Source of the DNA: JAZDOH01 sp043798815
GTDB taxonomy: Bacteria > Patescibacteriota > Gracilibacteria > UM-FILTER-43-11
Direction: 5' to 3'
Assembly: GCA_043798815.1 (NCBI GenBank)
Contig: JAZDOH010000109.1
Coordinates: 1-6,651 of the forward strand
Length of the DNA: 6,651 bases
A program made the position numbers and the translations under genes. The notes below the pieces were generated by a model. The model was not told the DNA's origin, did not search any database, and saw nothing but the letters and a program-made list of their open reading frames with translations. Positions within the stretch are counted from its first letter, which is position 1. Each line of letters starts with the position of its first letter. Below, in pieces: positions 1 to 5,820 of the stretch.

Positions 1-161
1 CGGCAGCAGAACGCCGGCGCCGGCATACGACTGGCACACGTCGGGAGCATGGTCCCGAAGGTGAAAGGGGAGCTGGGAGACCGCTGAGAGCTTTTCAAGC
101 AGTTAGGAATAATTTGGCAGGGGGCGGTACGGCAAGAAAAAGACCAACTGTAAAAAAATAA
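1..161 (+). other. Unassigned GC-rich left edge (3' end of an unknown gene or a structured RNA)
   Basis: I could not identify this stretch. Bases 1-90 are much richer in G+C than the sequence that follows. Two plus-strand frames are open from the window edge. One ends at a TGA at 85-87, with mostly G or C at third codon positions. The other ends at a TAA at 159-161 and would give a very basic tail (ending TARKRPTVKK). Neither tail matches a family I recognise. There is also RNA-like structure: a perfect 12-base palindrome at 13-24 and a hairpin at 41-58. I looked for SRP RNA, RNase P RNA, tmRNA and 5S rRNA signatures and found none convincing. The truncated 5' side prevents a decision between a coding tail and a non-coding RNA. 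Confidence 0.25.
41..58 (+). other. GC-rich hairpin in the unassigned left edge
   Basis: TCGGGA (41-46) pairs perfectly with TCCCGA (53-58) around the loop GCATGG. No U-tract follows, so this is not an intrinsic terminator. It may be part of a structured RNA or a chance stem in GC-rich DNA. Confidence 0.3.
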
Positions 162-201
162 CCGGTAACACCAGAACAAAAAAGTTAAATATTCAGCTTA
201 C

Positions 202-230
202 TTGTACTCTCGCAGGAAATTCGGTAAATT
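202..230 (+). promoter_or_regulatory. Possible sigma70-type promoter for the tRNA gene
   Basis: TTGTAC at 202-207 (3 of 6 matches to TTGACA) is followed after exactly 17 bases by TAAATT at 225-230 (4 of 6 matches to TATAAT). Transcription would start around 237, giving a 5' leader of about 23 bases before the mature tRNA. The surrounding 160-259 stretch is AT-rich and has no recognisable gene. The spacing is ideal but the hexamers are weak, so this is only a candidate. Confidence 0.3.
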
Positions 231-259
231 AAATGAGTATTTTTAGTGTCAGCCAATGT

Positions 260-364
<105 letters not shown>

Positions 365-382
365 TAATCATCAAATTAATTT

Positions 383-1732
383 ATGTTTTCTATTTTTTTT
401 AAAATTCGGTTTTATTCCTGGTATTTTTTCGCTCTTATAATTATTGTGGCAGCTATAGGCGGTTTTTCTACTGCATATACTTATTCAAAAGTCACAACAC
501 TAACGCAAAAATCTTTATTAGAACATGTCAGCACTGTCGCGACTGCTATTGAATATGATCTTATATTATCTTTAAAAGGCTCTGAAGAAGATTTAGCTAA
601 CCCTGATTACATTGTCTTAAAACAAAAGTTAACTAAAATACGTGAATTAAGCGATAATGTTCGGTTTGTTTATTTGGCTGGGTTTCGCGAAGGAAATCCA
701 TTCTTTTTTGTTGATTCAGAACCTGCAGATTCTCCTGACTACTCTCCTCCCGGACAAGTGTACCCAGAGGCAACGCCAGCATTCCGTAATTCTTTTTTCA
801 GCAAAGAATCAATTATAGAAGATATTTCTTCTGATAGATGGGGCACATGGCTAACTTCTTTAACTCCAATTATTAATTCGGAAAATGGCCAAATCATAGC
901 TGTAATGGGTATGGATATTGACGCAAGTTCCTATTTCCAAACTGCTTACACCTATGCCGCATTGCCAGCCACAATCACCTGTTTTATCGTATTGTTGATC
1001 ACCTTCGTTTTTTTACTTTGGAGACGAGAGCGCAAGTTTTTAGAATTTAAATCGGAACTGGTCGCCATTGCCTCTCATGAAATCCGCACACCGCTCATTG
1101 GGGTTACGTGGCTTACGGATGTTTTGCTGCAAGAGGATAGAAATTCTTTGACCTTGAGTCAAAAAGACAGCATTTTGCTCATTCAGGAAAGCGGGAAAAA
1201 TTTATTAATGACCGTCAATTCTTTATTGGATTTGTTTGCCACGGAAAAAATGACCGATGGAAAGATTGTCAAAGAATCCGTTGCCATCGTGGATCTTTTG
1301 CAGGAAATCGCTGTGGATTTTAAACTAGCGGCTAGGGAAAAAGAAATCACCCTTATTTTTGATATTCCCGTTTCCTCCAATATTTCCATTACAGGCGATA
1401 GGGATAAGATAAAAAGAATGTTTAACAACCTTATTTCCAACGCCATTAAATACTCTAAACGCCACTCTGAAATCATTCTTGGCTGCAAGCCGTGTGGTAA
1501 AAAAATTGTGTTTTGGATCAGGGATCATGGAATTGGCATTCCGGAAAAAGATCAACAACGCGTGTTTAAAGGTTTTTATCGGTCGAAAAATGCGAAGCAA
1601 TTTGTTGCCGATGGCACCGGCCTTGGCCTGCGATATGTCAAACAAACCGTGGAACTCCATAGCGGTCGAGTGTGGCTTGAATCCAAAGAAAATGTTGGCA
1701 GTACCTTTTTTGTGGAATTGCCCACCTCCTGA
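383..1732 (+). CDS. Membrane-bound sensor histidine kinase with an extracytoplasmic Cache-like domain
   Basis: This is a 449-residue two-component sensor kinase. A first membrane segment lies at about residues 13-33. An extracytoplasmic domain spans about 36-190; motifs such as SPPGQVYPEA, DRWGTW and VMGMDIDA resemble PDC/Cache ligand sensors. A second membrane segment lies at about 193-213. The cytoplasmic part has a HisKA domain with the phospho-acceptor His232 in ASHEIRTPL. It also has an HATPase domain with the N box (NLISNAIKYSK, 349-359), the G1 box around Asp381 (RDHGIGIP) and the G2 box GTGLGL (411-416). All catalytic motifs are intact. There is no receiver domain and no response regulator in the window, so the partner and signal are unknown. 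The ATG at 383 lies 32 bases after the tRNA, without a Shine-Dalgarno motif. The first half of the gene is markedly AT-richer than the second. Its TGA stop is one base from the stop of the convergent nuclease gene. Confidence 0.93.
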   Translation: MFSIFFKIRFYSWYFFALIIIVAAIGGFSTAYTYSKVTTLTQKSLLEHVSTVATAIEYDLILSLKGSEEDLANPDYIVLKQKLTKIRELSDNVRFVYLAGFREGNPFFFVDSEPADSPDYSPPGQVYPEATPAFRNSFFSKESIIEDISSDRWGTWLTSLTPIINSENGQIIAVMGMDIDASSYFQTAYTYAALPATITCFIVLLITFVFLLWRRERKFLEFKSELVAIASHEIRTPLIGVTWLTDVLLQEDRNSLTLSQKDSILLIQESGKNLLMTVNSLLDLFATEKMTDGKIVKESVAIVDLLQEIAVDFKLAAREKEITLIFDIPVSSNISITGDRDKIKRMFNNLISNAIKYSKRHSEIILGCKPCGKKIVFWIRDHGIGIPEKDQQRVFKGFYRSKNAKQFVADGTGLGLRYVKQTVELHSGRVWLESKENVGSTFFVELPTS

Positions 1733-1733
1733 T

Positions 1734-3128
1734 TTAAAGGGTGACTGATTTTTGCGGTTCCATGACAATAGCTTTGACGCCTTTGAGGGTTTTTTCCAAG
1801 CGTGTGGCGAGTTCACGGGACTGATCTTGTTCGCCGTGAACCAGCAATATTTTTTTTACGCCTTCGATGTGACTCAAATATTCATCCAGATCGTCCATAT
1901 CAGCGTGGGCGCTAAAGGCTTCTAGAATCACTACCTCCGCGTTTACTTTGTACATTTGGTCGAAGATTTTGACGAGCTGCGCTCCATCCACCAGTTTGCG
2001 GCCGAGGGTGTTTTCCGCCTGATAGCCCACGATCACAATACTATTTTTTGGATCTTCGATTTGGTTTCTCAAATGGTGGCGAATGCGACCAGCTTCACAC
2101 ATACCGCTGGCGGCGATGATGATGCAGGGGCCAACGAAATAATTGAGTTTTTTGGATTCCTCCGCCGATCCCGTGTGCTTGAGCTGGCGCATTTCAAATG
2201 GATTGGCAATGCCTTTGAACTTTTTACGCGTTTCAGCATCGTAAAGCTTCATGTAATGTTTAAAAATGCTGGTAATGTTCGAAGCCAGGGGGCTATCGAG
2301 GAACATCGGTAAATTTTGAGGAATAAGTTTTTGTTCGCTCAGTTGATGCAGCCCGTAAATAAGTTCCTGTGTGCGTTCCAGGGCGAACGCGGGGATGATG
2401 ATTTTGCCGCCACGTTTTACCGTTCGGTTAATCACTCGTGCCAGGGCTGGAATACCTTCCTCAATTGGCGGGTGGGTGCGGTTTCCGTAGGTGCTTTCTG
2501 TGAGGATGAAATCCGCCTGCTTGACTTGGTACGGGTCGCGAATGATTGGGACACGAAAGCGTCCAAGATCTCCCGTGTAAACCAAGCGCTTTATTTCCCC
2601 CTTTTCTTTGATTTCCAAAATGATGATGGCGGATCCCAGCACATGGCCCGCTTCCCTGAAAATTACATCAATCCCCTCAAACAATTTAAATTTTTTGTCG
2701 TAGGGCTTTCCTTTAAAGTGCGTCAAAGCTTCTTTGGCGTCTTCCTGGGTGTAAAGGGGTTCGATGGGGTGTAAGGCTGTGGCGGAAAGTCTCCGCGCAA
2801 AATATTCTGCATCACTTTCTTGGATGTACGCACTGTCCATCAGCATCACTTCACACAAGCTCTTGGTCGCTTCCGTGCAATACACCACCCCCTTGAATCC
2901 TCGTTTTACGAGCGTGGGGATGTTGCCGCTGTGGTCGATGTGGGCATGCGAGAGAATGACAACATCAAGAGCCGTCGGGTCAAATCCGAATTGAGAATTT
3001 TTTTCAAAGGCCTCCTTGCGATGCCCTTGGAATAACCCGCAATCCATCAGGATTTTTTTGCCATTCACCTCCAGCAGATGCTGGGAACCGGTGACCTCGA
3101 GGGCCGCACCGTAGCTTGTTAATTTCAT
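1734..3128 (-). CDS. Metallo-beta-lactamase/beta-CASP RNA nuclease (CPSF73/TTHA0252-like)
   Basis: The 464-residue product carries every signature of the beta-CASP RNA-processing nucleases, zinc enzymes that cut RNA in the cytoplasm. Metal-binding motifs are the Asp in MDCGLFQG (about 29), HAHIDH (61-66), His162 in GHVLGSA, and Asp187 in YTGDLGR. The beta-CASP motifs are Glu211 (ESTYGNRTHP), His408 (AFSAHAD) and His431 (LVHGEQDQ). It has no KH domain and no RNase J-type extension, which fits the bacterial TTHA0252-like branch rather than RNase J. I chose the ATG at 3128 because family homology begins there (MKLTSYGAALEVTGS). An upstream in-frame ATG at 3212 would overlap gap and translate the intergenic palindrome. 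It lies 26 bases after gap, so co-transcription is likely. No Shine-Dalgarno motif is present. Endonuclease activity and RNA targets are inferred from the family. Confidence 0.93.
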   Translation of the reverse strand: MKLTSYGAALEVTGSQHLLEVNGKKILMDCGLFQGHRKEAFEKNSQFGFDPTALDVVILSHAHIDHSGNIPTLVKRGFKGVVYCTEATKSLCEVMLMDSAYIQESDAEYFARRLSATALHPIEPLYTQEDAKEALTHFKGKPYDKKFKLFEGIDVIFREAGHVLGSAIIILEIKEKGEIKRLVYTGDLGRFRVPIIRDPYQVKQADFILTESTYGNRTHPPIEEGIPALARVINRTVKRGGKIIIPAFALERTQELIYGLHQLSEQKLIPQNLPMFLDSPLASNITSIFKHYMKLYDAETRKKFKGIANPFEMRQLKHTGSAEESKKLNYFVGPCIIIAASGMCEAGRIRHHLRNQIEDPKNSIVIVGYQAENTLGRKLVDGAQLVKIFDQMYKVNAEVVILEAFSAHADMDDLDEYLSHIEGVKKILLVHGEQDQSRELATRLEKTLKGVKAIVMEPQKSVTL

Positions 3129-3136
3129 TTTTGTTT

Positions 3137-3152
3137 TGCCTGCCGGCAGGCA
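3137..3152. repeat. Perfect 16-bp palindrome in the gap-nuclease junction
   Basis: TGCCTGCCGGCAGGCA is fully self-complementary. It occupies most of the 26-base spacer between the gap stop and the nuclease ATG, leaving only nine bases (CAAAACAAA on the minus strand) before the start codon. From general knowledge, I recall similar TGCCTGCCGGCAGGCA motifs as dispersed intergenic repeats in some CPR genomes. I cannot verify that here. Confidence 0.7.
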
Positions 3153-3154
3153 GA

Positions 3155-4159
3155 TTAAAGTTTTTTGCCAACGTATTCCGCCAATTCCACCAAGCGGCAG
3201 GAATAGCCCCATTCGTTGTCGTACCAGCCGAATATTTTCACCATATTATCCCCAATCACCTTGGTCAGCGGGGCATCAAAAATACAACTGTGAGGATCTT
3301 GAACGAAGTCGGTCAAGACAAGCGGTCGTGTCTCGTATTTTAAAACCCCTTTCATGGGGCCATTGGCAGCTTTTTCGAACGCGGCATTCACTGTTTCCAC
3401 CGTCACAGGTTTTTTGGTCACCACAGTAAGATCCGTGATGCTGCCTGTGGGGGTAGGGACTCGAACGGCGATGCCATGCAATTTGCCTTCTAGCTCTGGG
3501 ATTACCAGTCCGATAGCTTTGGCGGCACCCGTTGAAGTGGGAACCATGTTGATGGCAGCGGCTCTGGCTCGGCGCAAATCTTTATGGGGTAAATCCAAAA
3601 GTTTTTGGTCGTTGGTATAGCTGTGAATTGTGGTCATCAATCCGTGCTGGATGCCGAACGCATCACTCAATACCTTTCCCATGGGAGCCAGGCAGTTGGT
3701 GGTGCATGAGGCGTTGGAAATCACATCCATCGTTTTCGGGTTGTAGGTTTCGTGGTTGATTTTCATGCAAAAAGTCCCGTCCGCTTTGTCTTTGCAGGGG
3801 GCCGAAAGAATTACCTTTTTGGCGCCGCCTTTTAGGTGCAAAGCCGCGTCTTCACGCTTGGTGAATTTACCTGTGCATTCCAATACGATGTCCACCTTCA
3901 AATCCTTGTGTGGCAGGGTGGCAGGGTCTTTGCTGGCAGTAATTAAGATTTTTCCATGTTTGGTGACGAGAAAACCGTCCTTAAAGCTCGCTTCACATTC
4001 GTAACGGCCATAAGTGGAATCAAATTCAAAAAGATGAGCGAGGGTTTCCCCGTCCGTCAGATCATTGATAAGAACCACTTCAATATCCGGATAGTTTTCC
4101 TGAATGATGCGGAGCACTTGGCGGCCAATACGGCCGAAACCATTAATGGCGAGTTTCAT
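3155..4159 (-). CDS. gap: Glyceraldehyde-3-phosphate dehydrogenase, type I
   Basis: This 334-residue enzyme oxidises glyceraldehyde 3-phosphate with NAD+ and phosphate to 1,3-bisphosphoglycerate, a cytoplasmic step of glycolysis. The Rossmann motif INGFGRIGR lies at residues 5-13. Asp33 in INDLTD is the residue usually linked with NAD rather than NADP preference. The catalytic Cys152 lies in SNASCTTNCLAP, and the activating His179 in IHSYTNDQ. The C-terminal signature WYDNEWGYS (312-320) is intact, and length is normal for the family. The start is the ATG at 4159, where homology begins directly (MKLAINGFGRIG). The 90 bases upstream, between prs and this gene, hold a mini-repeat and a G-quadruplex motif. 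The transcript just before the start is C-rich and has no Shine-Dalgarno motif. The enzyme's substrate is also used by PLP synthase, whose glutaminase is encoded two genes upstream. Confidence 0.97.
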   Translation of the reverse strand: MKLAINGFGRIGRQVLRIIQENYPDIEVVLINDLTDGETLAHLFEFDSTYGRYECEASFKDGFLVTKHGKILITASKDPATLPHKDLKVDIVLECTGKFTKREDAALHLKGGAKKVILSAPCKDKADGTFCMKINHETYNPKTMDVISNASCTTNCLAPMGKVLSDAFGIQHGLMTTIHSYTNDQKLLDLPHKDLRRARAAAINMVPTSTGAAKAIGLVIPELEGKLHGIAVRVPTPTGSITDLTVVTKKPVTVETVNAAFEKAANGPMKGVLKYETRPLVLTDFVQDPHSCIFDAPLTKVIGDNMVKIFGWYDNEWGYSCRLVELAEYVGKKL

Positions 4160-4160
4160 T

Positions 4161-4195
4161 GGGTGTTAGGGGTTAAGGGGCTAAGGGGAATGGGG
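4161..4195 (+). repeat. G-quadruplex motif immediately upstream of gap
   Basis: On the plus strand, runs of G occur at 4161-4163 (GGG) and then 4169-4172, 4177-4180, 4185-4188 and 4192-4195 (four GGGG runs). The loops between the GGGG runs are TTAA, CTAA and AAT. This satisfies a strict four-tract, four-layer quadruplex pattern and looks like a degenerate 8-base tandem repeat. It begins two bases upstream of the gap ATG, on the strand that is template for gap, so the mRNA leader is the C-rich complement. Confidence 0.75.
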
Positions 4196-4196
4196 C

Positions 4197-4237
4197 AGAT
4201 TCTTCGTCCCCCGCCAAGGCGGGATCCTCAGAATGAC
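4197..4237. repeat. Dispersed mini-repeat, intergenic copy between prs and gap
   Basis: This 41-base imperfect inverted repeat starts AGATTCTTCG and ends CTCAGAATGAC on the plus strand. The outer stem is ATTCT/AGAAT, and the core is a CCCGCC/GGCGGG hairpin. Its two ends match those of the copy inside cysS (6373-6399), but its middle is 20 bases instead of 6. The surrounding 4160-4249 gap holds this repeat and the G-quadruplex motif, and no gene. Confidence 0.75.
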
Positions 4238-4249
4238 ATTAGGAACGGT

Positions 4250-5194
4250 TTAGTAGAATAAAGAGCTCACGGATTTTTGGTGAGTGATACTTTCAATCAC
4301 TCCGGCGAGCAGAGGCGCAACGGAGATTTGGCGAAGACCGGGGAATTGTTTAGCTTTTGGAATCGGGATGGAATTGGAAACCACCACCTCTTTAAAGCGC
4401 GCCTGTCGGAGGTTTTGGGAAGCCTTGCCGGAGAAAATCGGGTGGGTGGCGCACAGATAAACATCTTTTTTTGCGCCATGGGCCAGCAACGCTTTCTTGG
4501 CATTGAGCACACTGCCGCCCGTATCAATCATGTCATCATAAATGATGCAGGTTTTGCCCTTCACGTCGCCGACCACATGGGTGATGTGCGACACGTTGTG
4601 ATCGGGCCTGGTTTTGTGCAAAAGCGCGATGGGAGCGCCCAATTGATCCGCGAATTGCTTGGCATTTTTCGCTCCGCCCGCGTCCGGCGAAACCACGACA
4701 ATGTCTTGCAGTTTTTTCGTCTTAAAATATTCCGAGAAAACTTTTTTAATATTGAGATTGTCCACAGGAACGTCGAAAAATGCCTGCGCCTGGTCGGTGT
4801 GCAGTTGCAACGTCACCACATGATCCGCTCCGCTGGCAATCAGCAAATCCGCCATCACTTTCGCGGAAATCGGTTCGCGGGGAGTGTGCACTTTGTCCTG
4901 TCGGGAGTATCCGAAATGAGGCAGAATGACGTGCACTTTGCTGGCAAACGATCGCTTGGCCGCATCGCATATCAGGAATAATTCCATATAATCCTGGTCC
5001 ACGAACTGGTCGCGGCAGGTTTGGACGATGAACACCTCATGTCCTCGCACGGTTTCTTCCAACACCACGTACTTTTCTCCGCATGAAAAAGTGGATAATT
5101 TAATTTTTCCCAGGGGCTGCCCAAGGTGTTCGGCAATCTCCTGTGCCAGTTTGGGGTGAGAAGAACCGGCGAAAATCTTGTATTTAATATTCAT
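4250..5194 (-). CDS. prs: Ribose-phosphate pyrophosphokinase (PRPP synthase, class I-like)
   Basis: This 314-residue enzyme transfers pyrophosphate from ATP to ribose 5-phosphate, giving PRPP for purine, pyrimidine, NAD, histidine and tryptophan synthesis. Visible motifs include the adenine-site region FGYSRQD (94-100), His132 in LQLHTDQ (the metal-site histidine of the family), Lys194 and Arg196 of the flexible catalytic loop (HKTRP), and the PRPP-binding loop YDDMIDTGGS (219-228). The oligomer-interface motif FFDVPVDN is also present, and length is normal. One unusual point is FSCGE at 36-40, where most class I enzymes have FSDGE. The ATG at 5194 overlaps the end of pdxT by 11 bases, which suggests translational coupling. 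There is no Shine-Dalgarno motif before it. The gene is followed by 90 bases of repeat-rich DNA before gap. Confidence 0.96.
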   Translation of the reverse strand: MNIKYKIFAGSSHPKLAQEIAEHLGQPLGKIKLSTFSCGEKYVVLEETVRGHEVFIVQTCRDQFVDQDYMELFLICDAAKRSFASKVHVILPHFGYSRQDKVHTPREPISAKVMADLLIASGADHVVTLQLHTDQAQAFFDVPVDNLNIKKVFSEYFKTKKLQDIVVVSPDAGGAKNAKQFADQLGAPIALLHKTRPDHNVSHITHVVGDVKGKTCIIYDDMIDTGGSVLNAKKALLAHGAKKDVYLCATHPIFSGKASQNLRQARFKEVVVSNSIPIPKAKQFPGLRQISVAPLLAGVIESITHQKSVSSLFY

Positions 5195-5768
5195 TGGTTT
5201 TTATTTTAGCACAATTGGCCATTCTGCAAAAATACTCATGGACTTTCGTATTTTGAGTGAGTTCCGGATGGAAAGTGCAAGCCAAGATGTTTTTTTGTCG
5301 TACCAATACCGGGTTCTTGTCATGGGTTGCTAGGATTTGGACATTAAGACCCGTTGAGATGATGTGAGGCGCGCGAATGAAAATACCGGGAATTATTTCC
5401 TTTCCCCATCGCACTTGATCCTCAAAGCTGTAGAGTTGCGGGCCGTAGGCGTTGCGGCTCACACGAACGTATAGCAATTTTAAATTCGCCAGCACGATTA
5501 AGCCGGCGCAAGTCCCATAGATTGACATTCCTGCTTTGGCCGATGATGTGAGCCATTGGTCGAGTCCGGTGGATTTTAGTAATTTCATTATCACGGTGCT
5601 TTCACCTCCCGGCAAAATACAAGCCGTGACGTCTTGGACATCCGCCAGAGAACGGATCAACTTAACTTGAACTCCGAGTTTTTCGAGCGTAGCTGAGTGC
5701 TCCGCAAAAGAACCCTGCAAGGCGAGGATGCCAATCAGGCCTGAGGTTTGAGCGGGAGGTTTTTGCAT
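5184..5768 (-). CDS. pdxT: PLP synthase glutaminase subunit PdxT
   Basis: This 194-residue class I glutamine amidotransferase hydrolyses glutamine and passes ammonia to PdxS, which makes pyridoxal 5'-phosphate from ribose 5-phosphate and glyceraldehyde 3-phosphate. Family motifs are ILALQGSFAEH (14-24), PGGEST (53-58), the nucleophile Cys87 in YGTCAGL, RNAYGPQ (105-111), FIRAPHI (130-136), and His167 with Glu169 in FHPEL. All three catalytic residues are present. The segment between GTCAG and RNAYG is about ten residues shorter than usual, so a surface loop seems lost. I chose the ATG at 5768 because it gives the usual family length. An in-frame ATG at 5882 would overlap cysS by 62 bases and translate the TTGTACAA array into a meaningless hydrophobic stretch. 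The 3' end overlaps prs by 11 bases. No pdxS is visible in the window. Confidence 0.94.
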   Translation of the reverse strand: MQKPPAQTSGLIGILALQGSFAEHSATLEKLGVQVKLIRSLADVQDVTACILPGGESTVIMKLLKSTGLDQWLTSSAKAGMSIYGTCAGLIVLANLKLLYVRVSRNAYGPQLYSFEDQVRWGKEIIPGIFIRAPHIISTGLNVQILATHDKNPVLVRQKNILACTFHPELTQNTKVHEYFCRMANCAKIKTNEY

Positions 5769-5783
5769 GGAAAGGTCAAAAAG

Positions 5784-5818
5784 TTGTACAAATAGTACAA
5801 TTTGTACAAATTGTACAA
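5784..5818. repeat. TTGTACAA array with 9-bp period between cysS and pdxT
   Basis: Four GTAC cores occur at 5786, 5795, 5804 and 5813, exactly nine bases apart, mostly inside TTGTACAA palindromes or close variants. The array fills most of the 52 bases between the cysS stop (5821) and the pdxT ATG (5768). A fifth TTGTAC occurs at 5830-5835 in the last codons of cysS, slightly out of phase. It could be a binding site for a DNA-binding protein, a dispersed repeat, or a source of RNA hairpins in the leader of pdxT. Confidence 0.7.
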
Positions 5819-5820
5819 GT

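Noticed and set aside
66..96. AGCT...AGCTTTT as a terminator before the tRNA
   Set aside because: The stem is only four base pairs and the T-run is short, so it is not a convincing terminator.
41..120. SRP RNA, RNase P RNA or 5S rRNA near the left edge
   Set aside because: Fragments such as AAGGTGAAAGGG and GGGAGACCGC resemble parts of these RNAs, but the defining cores (GGAAG/GCAGCC of SRP, ACAGAA..GGC of RNase P, GCCGATGGTA of 5S) are absent.
1730..1760. UGA recoding as glycine (code 25)
   Set aside because: Reading through the kinase TGA adds no conserved sequence, the kinase ends naturally at this position, and the other genes use ordinary glycine codons with no internal UGA.
1325..1816. 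Minus-strand open frame of 163 codons overlapping the kinase and the nuclease end
   Set aside because: It runs antisense to the conserved HATPase domain and across the convergent stops. It is best explained as a shadow.
2316..2774. Plus-strand open frame of 152 codons opposite the nuclease gene
   Set aside because: It lies wholly within a well-supported gene on the other strand and shows no family signature.
2951..2963. GAATGAC inside the nuclease gene as a third mini-repeat copy
   Set aside because: It matches only seven bases of one end and has no partner end nearby. It encodes part of the conserved VVILSHAH stretch.
3129..3212. Upstream ATG at 3212 for the nuclease gene
   Set aside because: It would overlap gap and translate the intergenic palindrome. 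The family's N-terminus matches the ATG at 3128.
4277..4981. Long plus-strand open frame (234 codons) opposite prs
   Set aside because: It is antisense to a clear prs gene, has no recognisable motif, and is rich in His and Arg as expected from a reversed coding frame.
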